Of a stretch of DNA of 33,730 bases, positions 1 to 7,967 are shown one piece after another. The notes under the pieces are model-generated. The model was not told where the DNA came from, ran no database searches, and saw nothing but the letters and a program-made list of their open reading frames with translations. Made by a program: the position numbers and the translations under genes. The DNA comes from an uncultured Clostridia bacterium (lineage in GTDB: Bacteria; Bacillota; Clostridia; TANB77; CAG-508): NCBI GenBank assembly GCA_934162205.1, contig CAKPIA010000012.1, forward strand, positions 1 through 33,730, given 5' to 3'. Each line of letters opens with the position of its first letter. Within the stretch, counting starts at the first letter, position 1.

Positions 1-221
1 TCTTTTCCTCTAAGTCTATCTGTTGTTATATTATCTTCTGCTTGTGCCATTTTTATTATTTCTTTATATTCTGCTTTTTCTGTGTTTTCTCTTGCTAGAC
101 GTGCTTTTTCAAATAATCCATTTTTGCCTGTTAACATTGCAACACTTACACCAGATAGTATTAATAATACTATTATTGTAATTACAAGCGCAATTAATGT
201 TATACCTTTATTAATTTTCAT
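1..221 (-). CDS. Type IV pilin-like / pseudopilin protein, N-terminal part (runs off window)
   Basis: The visible 73 residues start at an ATG preceded by GAGGAG. Residues 1-6 are a short basic leader ending in Gly6, followed by a hydrophobic helix (ITLIALVITIIVLLILSGV) and then a charged helix rich in Lys, Glu and Ala. This is the prepilin-type N-terminal methylation and cleavage layout: a peptidase would cut after Gly6 and the helix would anchor or assemble the subunit. The usual Glu at position +5 is replaced by Ala11. The C-terminal domain lies outside the window, so the role (pilus subunit, secretion pseudopilin or other) cannot be decided. It lies 47 nt downstream of recD2 on the same strand. 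Confidence 0.75.
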   Translation of the reverse strand, partial: MKINKGITLIALVITIIVLLILSGVSVAMLTGKNGLFEKARLARENTEKAEYKEIIKMAQAEDNITTDRLRGK

Positions 222-268
222 ATTTTCTCCTCTTTTGTTTTACTTCACTTTAAAGTATATATTATTTT

Positions 269-2491
269 TTAGTTACTTACAATACTTTTTATTTTATATT
301 CTAATCCCGTATTTCTTTTTTTACTATCAATGTTTTGAATCATAAAATCAATAATCTTATCTGTACTTATAATTATTAAAAGTTTCTTAGCTCTTGTTAT
401 CCCTGTATATAAAAGATTTCTTGTAAGTAACATAGGAGCAGATTGTGCAATTGGCATTATAACAACATCAAATTCACTACCTTGTGCTTTATGAATTGTT
501 ATACTATAACTATGTTCAATTTGATCTAATTCAGAATACTCATACCAACTTGTTTTTTCATCATCAAATTTTATTTGAACACATTTATTTTTATCATCAA
601 TTTCTAGAATTGTTCCCATTTCTCCATTAAACACACCTGTTCCTAATTCTCCATTTGGCTTTTCCCATTGCATATCATAATTGTTTTTTATTTGCATTAC
701 CCTGTCTTGTATTCTATATACACTTCCCATGCTCGACTTTTCGTTTTCTCCATCTCTATGTGGATTTAAAACTTGTTGCAAAGCTTTGTTTAACTCTTTA
801 GTTCCTAACATTCCTTTTTTAGTTGGTGTTAGAACTTGAATATTTGAGAAAAAATCATAATCTCCAAATTTCTTTAGTCTACCTGTACATAATGAAATTA
901 CTTGATTTAACATCGCTTCTTGTGAACTTTCTTTTATAAAGAAAAAATCTTCTTTAGTTTCTTCTGTATCCTCCTCTTTACTTAAAAATTTCATTCCACT
1001 ATTTACTCTATGTGCATTTAAAATTATTTTACTTTTAGCAGCTTGTCTAAAAATCTTATCTAAATGTACAGTAGTAATTTTTTCAGATAATATTAAATCT
1101 TTTAAAACATTTCCTGGACCTACTGATGATAATTGGTCACTGTCTCCCACTAGTACTAATTTAGTTCCTGGATATATACATTTTAATAAATATCTCATTA
1201 AAAATATATCTACCATTGATAACTCATCTACAATTATTAAGTCTGCATCTATTGGCATTCCCTCATATTCATTATCTTGTTTTTTTAAATAATCATCATT
1301 TATTTTTCTTATTTCTAATAATCTATGTAATGTACTTGCCTCTTCTCCTGTAGTTTCTGTCATTCTTTTAGCAGCTCTTCCAGTAGGAGCACATAATACT
1401 GTTTTATATTTTTTTTGTTTATATATATCAATTATTGTCTTTATTACTGTTGTTTTACCAGTTCCTGGTCCTCCTGTTATTATTGTTACATTATTATCAT
1501 TTATTGCCTTTATAGTATCTTTTTGTTTATCTGACAAATATATGTCTATATTTTTTTCCGCTTTATTTAGTTCCGCTTCTATATTTCTAATTTTCTTTAC
1601 ATTTTTATAATTATCTAATTTTAATATTAATCTTGCAACATCTTCTTCTGATTTGTAAAAATTATATAAATATATCCATTCTTGTCCATTATCTCTAGTC
1701 TCTATAACAATTTCATCATCAACTTTTAACTTTATTATATTATCATCTATTATATCTTCATCAACATTTAATAATTGTTTTACAAAATCCAATAAGTTTT
1801 GTTTTAAAACACAGCAGTGTCCATTATATGTTGAACGTATTAATGCATATTTAATACCACTTTTAACTCTTTTACTATTAGTGTAATCAATACCTAAATC
1901 TAATGCCATTTTATCTATTTGATTAAAATCCACTCCTCTTGCAATATCAATTAATATATATGGATTAGACTCTATTTCATCTATTGCATTTACTCCAAAC
2001 ATATCATAAACTTTTTTGGCATTTTCAGCACCTATTCCAAATTTTTCTAAAAATCCTACAATTTGCCATACTTCCCAATTTTCTACAAAGCTTTCTGATA
2101 TTTCTTGTGCTTTTGCTTTTGATATTCCTTTAATTCTTGATAATTTATCAGGTTCAAATTTTAAAACATGTACAGTTTCTTTTCCAAATAGCTCAACAAT
2201 TTTTTTGGCAGTTGCAGGACCTACTCCTTTTATATTTCCATTTGCTAGATATTTTTCTAAGCCTGCTACTGTTTCTGGCATTAATTTTTCAAACGTATCT
2301 ACTTTAAATTGTAATCCATATTCTTTATGTTCTACATATTTTCCAACTACTTTTAACATATCTCCACTATTAATAAATGGAAGATATCCAACTATTGTTG
2401 TAATTTCATCCTCCATTTCGAATGTTGCTATCATATAACTATTAATTTCATTTTGATATATTATATCTACTACTTGTCCTTTTAGTTCCAA
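269..2491 (-). CDS. recD2: RecD2-family SF1B DNA helicase
   Basis: 740 residues, the usual RecD2 length. An N-terminal OB-like and helix-hairpin-helix region (about 1-200, with GNIKGVGPATAKKI near 85-98 and a second HhH near 118-130) precedes the helicase core. The core has a Q-motif glutamine at 323, Walker A GGPGTGKT at 340-347, motif Ia APTGRAAKRM at 368-377, motif II VDELSMVD at 421-428, motif III LVGDSDQL at 447-454, then HKAQGSEFD and YTGITRAKK near the C terminus. By family knowledge it is a 5'-3' ATP-dependent helicase that acts in DNA repair without RecBC. The start codon is TTG, 6 nt after GAGG; no ATG is available nearby. Confidence 0.95.
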   Translation of the reverse strand: MELKGQVVDIIYQNEINSYMIATFEMEDEITTIVGYLPFINSGDMLKVVGKYVEHKEYGLQFKVDTFEKLMPETVAGLEKYLANGNIKGVGPATAKKIVELFGKETVHVLKFEPDKLSRIKGISKAKAQEISESFVENWEVWQIVGFLEKFGIGAENAKKVYDMFGVNAIDEIESNPYILIDIARGVDFNQIDKMALDLGIDYTNSKRVKSGIKYALIRSTYNGHCCVLKQNLLDFVKQLLNVDEDIIDDNIIKLKVDDEIVIETRDNGQEWIYLYNFYKSEEDVARLILKLDNYKNVKKIRNIEAELNKAEKNIDIYLSDKQKDTIKAINDNNVTIITGGPGTGKTTVIKTIIDIYKQKKYKTVLCAPTGRAAKRMTETTGEEASTLHRLLEIRKINDDYLKKQDNEYEGMPIDADLIIVDELSMVDIFLMRYLLKCIYPGTKLVLVGDSDQLSSVGPGNVLKDLILSEKITTVHLDKIFRQAAKSKIILNAHRVNSGMKFLSKEEDTEETKEDFFFIKESSQEAMLNQVISLCTGRLKKFGDYDFFSNIQVLTPTKKGMLGTKELNKALQQVLNPHRDGENEKSSMGSVYRIQDRVMQIKNNYDMQWEKPNGELGTGVFNGEMGTILEIDDKNKCVQIKFDDEKTSWYEYSELDQIEHSYSITIHKAQGSEFDVVIMPIAQSAPMLLTRNLLYTGITRAKKLLIIISTDKIIDFMIQNIDSKKRNTGLEYKIKSIVSN

Positions 2492-2575
2492 AATATGCCT
2501 CTTTTCCTTTATTTTATATTGTTTAATTTTATCATAAAACTATGCAAATTTAAAGCAAATTTATTTTTTTCTTAT

Positions 2576-2584
2576 TGCTATAAT
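2576..2584 (+). promoter_or_regulatory. Extended -10 promoter candidate for the deacetylase gene
   Basis: TGCTATAAT is a perfect extended -10 element 45 nt before the deacetylase start codon. No good -35 is seen at 17 nt spacing, which is typical of extended -10 promoters. Confidence 0.45.
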
Positions 2585-2628
2585 TATAATTATTAATAAT
2601 CCACATATAATTAACTAATGGTGATTAT

Positions 2629-3417
2629 ATGAAATTTATTTTTATAAAAAAGAAAAGCATTATAACTATTTCTCTAATAATTATTTTTTGCACTATATTA
2701 ATTGTACTACTTTTTTTTAATGTAAATAAAACAATTCCAACATCTTCACAAACAATTATCTCTAATGATAATTTAAATAAAATTTCATCACTTACTAATG
2801 GTACCGAAAAAATAGCTTATTTAACTTTTGATGATGGACCTAATGATAATGTTACTCCTATTGTTTTAGATATATTGAGAGAAGAAAATGTAAAAGCAAG
2901 TTTTTTTGTTATTGGAAAATATGTAGAAAAATATCCTAATGTAGTAAAAAGAGCCTATGAAGAAGGTCATTATATAGCTAACCACGGATATGATCATAAC
3001 AATAATAATTTATACAAAAGTAGTTCTAGTTTTATTGATGAAATTACAAAAACAGATTTAGCTATTTCTAATGCTATAGGAGCCCAAAATTATTGTTCTC
3101 ATATTTTTAGATTTCCTAATGGTTATATGGCTCCTATTAATAAAAATGAAAAGAAACAAGCTGTAAAATTACTTAGTAATATGAATTATACTTATATAGA
3201 TTGGAATTGTTTAAATAATGATTCAATGAAAAAATATAACAAATATGAATTATTGCAAAATTTAAAAAACACCTCAAAAAATAAAGGTACTCTTGTCATT
3301 TTAATGCATGATACAAAGGATGTAAGCAATTCTTCAACAGCATTAAAAGATTCAATTGAATATTTAAAATCAGATGGTTATACATTTGAAAATTTTTATA
3401 ATGTATTTAGTTTTTAG
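2629..3417 (+). CDS. Membrane-anchored polysaccharide deacetylase (NodB domain)
   Basis: 262 residues. A basic start and a hydrophobic segment at about 11-31 form an uncleaved signal anchor, so the enzyme domain should face the cell wall. The NodB motifs follow in order: TFDDGP at 66-71 (catalytic base and metal Asp68/Asp69), HGYDH at 119-123 (metal His119 and His123), RFPNG at 161-165, DW at 191-192 and LMHDT at 225-229 with catalytic His227. All key residues are present. Family members remove acetyl groups from peptidoglycan GlcNAc or MurNAc or other glycans; the substrate here is unknown. The Shine-Dalgarno is weak (GGTG). The gene converges on and overlaps the next gene by 4 nt, with no terminator between them. 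Confidence 0.9.
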   Translation: MKFIFIKKKSIITISLIIIFCTILIVLLFFNVNKTIPTSSQTIISNDNLNKISSLTNGTEKIAYLTFDDGPNDNVTPIVLDILREENVKASFFVIGKYVEKYPNVVKRAYEEGHYIANHGYDHNNNNLYKSSSSFIDEITKTDLAISNAIGAQNYCSHIFRFPNGYMAPINKNEKKQAVKLLSNMNYTYIDWNCLNNDSMKKYNKYELLQNLKNTSKNKGTLVILMHDTKDVSNSSTALKDSIEYLKSDGYTFENFYNVFSF

Positions 3418-3767
3418 TTTTCATCAATATTGTCTATAATATCCTTACATTCTTTCCAACTAATAACATCAATACATTTATAATCTTGTGATAACTTTTT
3501 AACAATTTCTTTAGTATTATCATTTGAATCTAAATCTGCTACAATTATATCTTTTATATATTCTTCCTTTCCATAAAGTACCTTAAATATTATTGAACGT
3601 AAAAATCCTTCTATTTTATTTTCTTGATTTTTTACTGCAATTATAAAATATATTCCATCTGATTTTAAATTTGTATATGTAAAAATATATATAATTGTTT
3701 TTATAATTTCAAATAAACCATATAAAGCCAATGTCCAAAGTATTGCATTAAATATAAAACTCGCCAT
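3414..3767 (-). CDS. Small membrane protein with glycosyltransferase-2-like segment, function unknown
   Basis: 117 residues from the ATG at 3767, chosen because AGGAGG lies 6 nt upstream; the longer frame to 3788 would put that site inside the coding region. Residues about 3-30 form one membrane helix. The soluble part contains FIIAVKNQENKIEGFLRSI and IIVADLDSNDNTKEIVKKL, which resembles the N-terminal nucleotide-binding half of family 2 glycosyltransferases (a DxSxDxT-like segment). The protein is far too short to be a complete enzyme and no acceptor-binding half follows. It is either a small dedicated protein keeping only that fold or a decayed remnant. The resemblance is by eye and is only suggestive. 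Confidence 0.65.
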   Translation of the reverse strand: MASFIFNAILWTLALYGLFEIIKTIIYIFTYTNLKSDGIYFIIAVKNQENKIEGFLRSIIFKVLYGKEEYIKDIIVADLDSNDNTKEIVKKLSQDYKCIDVISWKECKDIIDNIDEN

Positions 3768-3849
3768 CTTTTGCCTCCTATATGACATTATATGAAAAAT
3801 ATTTTTATTTGTGATTTATTACAATTTTTCAAAAACTTTCTTATTATAC

Positions 3850-3897
3850 AAAAATAATAAAAACTTGAAAAACATTTTTAATGTATTTCAAGTTTTT
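3850..3897 (-). terminator. Rho-independent terminator after the ABC permease
   Basis: A 12-bp stem (AAAAACTTGAAA with TTTCAAGTTTTT, arms 3859-3870 and 3886-3897) begins 3 nt after the permease stop codon and is followed on the minus strand by TTTTTATTATTTTT. Confidence 0.8.
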
Positions 3898-3900
3898 GTT

Positions 3901-4974
3901 TTATTCTACACTTTTTAGACTTTCTATCATATCTATTTTTTTCAAGATAAAATGTATTATCATATTTACTGTTAAAGAAAATAGTATTGTTATTACTGCA
4001 GAATACACATAACTTAATGGATTTATATGTCTCATAAATTTTAACATATCTATCTCTATACTAGCAATTATACTATTAGTTAATATTACTCCAAATCCTA
4101 ACCCCAAAATAACTCCTACTATTGTAAATATTATATTTTCTTTATTTATATAATTATCTACTTCTTTATTATAGAAACCTAACACTTTTAATGTAGCAAT
4201 TTCTCTTTGTCTTTCACTAATGTTTACACTTGCCAAATTATATAATACTACAAATGCTAACAATGCTGATGATACAATTAGTACAACAACTACATAATTC
4301 ATTGTATTTAGCATATCACTAACTGATTTTATAAGTGTTGGCATTACAGTAACAGAAACAACATTATCTATATCCAACATTTCTTTTGATATATTATCTT
4401 GAACCTGTTCACTTACATCTTTAGTATTTATATAAATCATATTTGTCTTATAATTTTTAATATTTTTTTCAAAATAATCCTTTGACATATAAATATAATG
4501 TGATACATAATTTCTAGCTATTGCATCTATTTTTACTTTATATTCTACATCTTCACTATCTATAAATGTTACTTCATCACCTGGTTCTACATTTAACATC
4601 TCAGCTATTTTGTCAGTTATAATTACTCCATTATTGCTTAATTTTAATTCTTCTTTTGTTTGTGCATTTGTCATATTACATATATTATTAAAAGTATCAC
4701 TATCCTCTGGAACAATCATTGTAATATCATAATTATTATCATTTTGTTTTATTTTTCCAGTTGATGTATATGTTTTAGAATAATTTTCTATATTTTCATT
4801 GCTGTTTAAATATTCTTCTAATTTAGATATATGGTCTGTCTTTGATATAGCAACTGTTATTTCGTATTTAAAAATATCTTCAAATTGCACTGTTGGTATA
4901 TCCATAACAGAATCTCTAATTCCAAATCCTGTGAGCATTAATCCTGTACAACCTGCAATTCCTACAATTGTCAT
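3901..4974 (-). CDS. ABC transporter permease, C-terminal fragment (FtsX domain), separated by frameshift
   Basis: 357 residues from an internal ATG. The frame stays open upstream to about 5080, where it joins the preceding gene. The fragment opens with a membrane helix (IVGIAGCTGLML), followed by an extracytoplasmic domain of about 180 residues, then three membrane helices near 225-250, 280-305 and 322-345, with NISERQREIATLKVLGFYNKEV between the first two. That is the second FtsX unit of a large MacB-type permease. Translated on its own it would lack its proper N terminus and has no Shine-Dalgarno site at this ATG, so it is best read as the second half of a broken 1072-residue protein. Confidence 0.75.
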   Translation of the reverse strand: MTIVGIAGCTGLMLTGFGIRDSVMDIPTVQFEDIFKYEITVAISKTDHISKLEEYLNSNENIENYSKTYTSTGKIKQNDNNYDITMIVPEDSDTFNNICNMTNAQTKEELKLSNNGVIITDKIAEMLNVEPGDEVTFIDSEDVEYKVKIDAIARNYVSHYIYMSKDYFEKNIKNYKTNMIYINTKDVSEQVQDNISKEMLDIDNVVSVTVMPTLIKSVSDMLNTMNYVVVVLIVSSALLAFVVLYNLASVNISERQREIATLKVLGFYNKEVDNYINKENIIFTIVGVILGLGFGVILTNSIIASIEIDMLKFMRHINPLSYVYSAVITILFSLTVNMIIHFILKKIDMIESLKSVE

Positions 4975-5020
4975 TATAGCTCTTTTTTTATATCTAAATA
5001 TATTTCTTATTGTAACTTTC

Positions 5021-7120
5021 TTAGAAAAGTTTAATTTTTTCCATATAAAAGTTATTCTTTCTAAAAGTATTTTCTTTCCGTTTTTTAGGTGCTTTTGGTC
5101 TCATTAATACTGATGGCATTTGTTTTAGTTCACCATACGCAACAAAAACAGTAACACCACATATACATATAAATGCAATTAATGTTCCCATTAATCCTAT
5201 TCCTAATCTGTATGTTGTATAAAATTCTGGCATTGTATAAATCATCGAATATAATACCCAAACTATATTTGGCAATAAATAAAAGCCTACAGACATTCCA
5301 ATAAATCCACCTAATACACATGCAAAAAACGCATAAATAACATATTTTGAAACAATTTGAATATTACTATATCCTAATGATTTTAATGTACCTATTTCTA
5401 TTCTTTCTTCTTCTATCATTCTTGTCATTGATGTCAAACTTATAAGAACAGCAACTAAATAAAATATAACTGGGAACATTTTTGATATATTAGACATAGT
5501 TTTTATTGCATCAAATATATTAGAATATCCCGAATTGTCTAATCTATCTTGAATATACCATTTTGCTTTTTCTATTTTTCCAATTTCATCTTCTGCATCA
5601 TTTAATTTTTCTTGAGCTTCATTTAATTTATTTTCTGCCTCATTTTTATTTTTTATAAATTTAGATTCTTTTTCTTCTAATTCTGTTTTTGATTTCTGTA
5701 ATTTTTCTTTTCCAGATTTTATATCTGCTCTAGCTTTTTTTATTTTGCTATATGCATTTGTTTTTTCTGTTTGTAACGTGCTTTTTTGAGTTTTTAATGT
5801 TCCTTTTGCTACTATTATTTTATTTTCATTTTCTTCAATTTCTTTTTTAGCTTTTTTTAATTTTCCTTCTGATTCTATTTTTGTTTTATTTAAAGTTTTT
5901 AATGTTGTTTGTAATTTTACAATTTCTGTATCTATTTTTGTTGTATCTAAACCATTGGAACTCATTGTTTCTTTTTGTGTTTGTAATTTATTTATATTTG
6001 TAGTTAATGTTGTTATTTGTTCATTTAATTTTTTTAATGATTCATTTGCAGTTTTTTCATTTTTTTCAAATTCCTTTTGAGCCGTTTTTAATTTCTCTTC
6101 ATTTTCATTAATTTGCTTTTCTGCCAATTTTAATTTATTTTCTGCATCTTTAAATTTCTTATTTGCATTTACTTCTTGTAAATTAAGTTCTTTTTCTGAT
6201 TTATTTAATTTTTCTTCTGATTTTTGTATAACATCTTTAGCATCATTTATCTTTTTTTGAGCATCATTTAATTCATTTTCTATATCTAATTTGTTTTTAT
6301 TATATTCTTCTTTAGCATCTAACAATTTTTGATTTGCTTTATCGACTAAACTATTATATCTAGCTTCTTCTCTTTTTTCTTTAATACTTTCAATTTCTTG
6401 TATTACTGGATTTACCTTTTCCAAATATTGTTCACTATTAGTAACTGTTTCTTCTGTATTTTCTACAATTACTCCAAGTTCTGTATAATAATCTAAATTT
6501 ATTACATCATCTTTTACATAAATGTAAAAAGATAAATTTCCATTTCCTATTGATGTATTTCCTCTTTGACTTGATATATATAATGATGATTCTGCAATTC
6601 CTGTAATTTTAAATTCTTTTCTAGTAAATATCTCGTTATCATTTTCATCTTTATCTTCATTTTGTAGAACTATAGTTTTCCCTATATAATCTTCTATATT
6701 CCCACCATTTGCATATTTTTTATCTATTAAACATTCATTAGAATTTTTTGGTAATTCTCCTGCTATTACTGTTGGAATATTTATATTTTTATTATATTCT
6801 ATAACTTTACATGGACTATCTTTTTCATCTATTATTGCCATTGAGTCTTTTGTTTGTAATCCATATACATCTTTTACTCCGTTTATTTCTTTTATTGCAT
6901 TTACATCTTCATCTGTTAATCCTAAAGTTGAAATAATTTTTACATCATACATTTTACTTTTATCACAATATTTATCTAAACTATCTTCCATATCTGGACT
7001 TGTTGCAACTAAACCAGAGTAAAATCCTACACCTAAAAAAGCCATAATAAGCATAGAAATAAATCTTCTTCTTGTTTTTATAATTGCTTTTAAATTGTTT
7101 TTTATTAATGACTTTTTCAT
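5021..7120 (-). CDS. ABC transporter permease, N-terminal part (MacB-like plus FtsX domain), frameshifted
   Basis: 699 residues. Membrane helix 1 (about 20-40) is followed by a MacB-like periplasmic-core domain (45-230), a very long coiled coil rich in Lys, Glu and Asn (about 235-530, many NEAEKKL-like heptads), and three membrane helices (about 545-570, 600-625, 645-670) with MIEEERIEIGTLKSLGYS. After MRPKAPKK the frame changes and ends quickly in unrelated residues (ENTFRKNNFYMEKIKLF). Removing one base at 5080 restores GKKILLERITFIWKKLNFSK and joins the next fragment. Such permeases work with an ABC ATPase in export or envelope processes, but no ATPase gene is adjacent. AAAGGA precedes the ATG. 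Confidence 0.85.
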   Translation of the reverse strand: MKKSLIKNNLKAIIKTRRRFISMLIMAFLGVGFYSGLVATSPDMEDSLDKYCDKSKMYDVKIISTLGLTDEDVNAIKEINGVKDVYGLQTKDSMAIIDEKDSPCKVIEYNKNINIPTVIAGELPKNSNECLIDKKYANGGNIEDYIGKTIVLQNEDKDENDNEIFTRKEFKITGIAESSLYISSQRGNTSIGNGNLSFYIYVKDDVINLDYYTELGVIVENTEETVTNSEQYLEKVNPVIQEIESIKEKREEARYNSLVDKANQKLLDAKEEYNKNKLDIENELNDAQKKINDAKDVIQKSEEKLNKSEKELNLQEVNANKKFKDAENKLKLAEKQINENEEKLKTAQKEFEKNEKTANESLKKLNEQITTLTTNINKLQTQKETMSSNGLDTTKIDTEIVKLQTTLKTLNKTKIESEGKLKKAKKEIEENENKIIVAKGTLKTQKSTLQTEKTNAYSKIKKARADIKSGKEKLQKSKTELEEKESKFIKNKNEAENKLNEAQEKLNDAEDEIGKIEKAKWYIQDRLDNSGYSNIFDAIKTMSNISKMFPVIFYLVAVLISLTSMTRMIEEERIEIGTLKSLGYSNIQIVSKYVIYAFFACVLGGFIGMSVGFYLLPNIVWVLYSMIYTMPEFYTTYRLGIGLMGTLIAFICICGVTVFVAYGELKQMPSVLMRPKAPKKRKENTFRKNNFYMEKIKLF

Positions 7121-7167
7121 AAGAATTCCTTTCTAAGTATTTTTTATTTATACTTAATTTTTTTAGA

Positions 7168-7196
7168 ATAATATCACAAAATATCAATATTTTCAA
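7168..7196 (-). promoter_or_regulatory. Promoter of the ABC permease gene
   Basis: TTGAAA, a 17-nt spacer and TATTAT with an upstream TGA (extended -10), located 48 nt before the permease ATG. Confidence 0.6.
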
Positions 7197-7250
7197 CCAG
7201 ATATACCAATTCTTCCATTGTTAACTATTACTTGTTAAATTTTTTATTAG

Positions 7251-7313
7251 AACAAAAGCGGACACTAATAACTTTTGTACTTATTAAAACATTTTGAAGT
7301 CCGCGTCTTTGTT
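7251..7313 (-). repeat. Interrupted inverted repeat, structured non-coding element
   Basis: Arms AACAAAAGCGGAC (7251-7263) and the complement of AACAAAGACGCGGAC (7299-7313) pair over two 6-bp blocks. An inner TAATAA/TTATTA pair lies between them. GCGGAC is unusually GC-rich for this genome. Function unknown. Confidence 0.5.
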
Positions 7314-7330
7314 CGTGTGTGAAATATATT

Positions 7331-7368
7331 TATATTATAGTAAGTTCGGAGAACTTTCCTATAATATA
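7331..7368. repeat. Long perfect-arm hairpin downstream of the rplQ terminator
   Basis: Outer arms TATATTATAG and CTATAATATA (7331-7340, 7359-7368) enclose inner arms AAGTTC and GAACTT (7342-7347, 7351-7356) around a GGA loop. No long T run follows on the minus strand, so it is not a simple second terminator. Confidence 0.6.
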
Positions 7369-7397
7369 AAAAAAAGAAACCTAATTAATATAGGTTT
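7368..7397 (-). terminator. Terminator of the S10-spc-alpha cluster after rplQ
   Basis: AAACCTA and TAGGTTT (7377-7383 and 7391-7397) form a stem 14 nt past the rplQ stop, followed on the minus strand by CTTTTTTTT. Confidence 0.8.
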
Positions 7398-7410
7398 ACT
7401 TTTCTTTATT

Positions 7411-7935
7411 TTAAACTAATTGTAATATAGCAACTTCAGCTCCGTCTCCTCTTCTTGGACCAGCTTTAATTATTCTTGTATATCCTCCAACTCTACCTTC
7501 GTATTTTGGAGCTATTTCATTGAATAATTTTGATGGTAAATCTATTTTATTACCTTCGCTATCTACTACTTTGTTTGTCTTTCTCATTATTTTTCTTCTA
7601 GCATTTAATCTTGATGGCATATCTTTTTGTCTTTTTTCTGTAACTTCTTCTTTTACTACTTTTAAGTATTCTTTACCGTTTTTGCTTTTTACTAATTCTG
7701 TAACTTTATTACCTTTAGAATCTAGTTTAGCTTTAACGATTTTTTTATCTACCATTTCGAAATTATCTTTTTCTTTTATTGCTAATGCAATTATACTATC
7801 AGCTATTGATTTAACTTCTTTTGCTCTTGGTAAAGTTGTTTCAATTTTACCATGTACAAGTAAATCAGTAGTTAATGTTCTTAGCATAGCAAGTCTTATA
7901 TCAGTAGTTCTACCTAATTTTCTATTTGTTGCCAA
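7411..7935 (-). CDS. rplQ: 50S ribosomal protein L17, with an internal insertion
   Basis: 174 residues from a TTG start, chosen because it gives MATNRKLGRTTD and lies 6 nt after AAGGAAGGTG; the GTG at 7944 is part of that Shine-Dalgarno site. Typical bacterial L17 has about 115-130 residues. The N-terminal part (RKLGRTTDIRLAMLRTL) and the C-terminal GGYTRIIKAGPRRGDGAE are standard. The extra length lies at about residues 56-109 and is a Lys/Glu/Val-rich stretch replacing the short loop before LNARRK. L17 lies near the peptide exit tunnel on the 50S subunit. Last gene of the cluster. Confidence 0.95.
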   Translation of the reverse strand: MATNRKLGRTTDIRLAMLRTLTTDLLVHGKIETTLPRAKEVKSIADSIIALAIKEKDNFEMVDKKIVKAKLDSKGNKVTELVKSKNGKEYLKVVKEEVTEKRQKDMPSRLNARRKIMRKTNKVVDSEGNKIDLPSKLFNEIAPKYEGRVGGYTRIIKAGPRRGDGAEVAILQLV

Positions 7936-7967
7936 TGTTTTCACCTTCCTTAATATTTTTCATTTAA

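Larger units (their letters stand above)
3901..7120 (-). pseudogene. Full ABC permease gene interrupted by a +1 frameshift at about 5080
   Basis: The two fragments are consecutive parts of one gene. Dropping the single plus-strand G at 5080 (minus-strand C after AAAAAA) gives a continuous frame of 1073 codons with both FtsX units. I cannot tell a real mutation from an assembly or base-calling error beside a homopolymer. Confidence 0.7.

Noticed and set aside
82..345. Plus-strand frame of 87 codons
   Set aside because: It is antisense to the pilin-like start and the end of recD2, has a composition expected from reading AT-rich DNA backwards, and lacks a ribosome binding site.
5075..5090. Programmed ribosomal frameshift at the A6 run in the permease
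   Set aside because: The restoring shift is +1 (or -2). The zero frame reads CCT AAA AAA CGG, which is not the X XXY YYZ phase needed for ordinary -1 slippage, and no downstream stimulating stem is evident.
5560..6340. Repetitive-looking stretch that could be taken for direct repeats or a CRISPR
   Set aside because: The similarity comes from Lys/Glu/Asn coiled-coil heptads in the permease; there are no equal spacers or identical repeats.
6981..7196. Minus-strand frame of 71 codons ahead of the permease
   Set aside because: It overlaps the permease start in another frame and contains the permease promoter; the product looks random.
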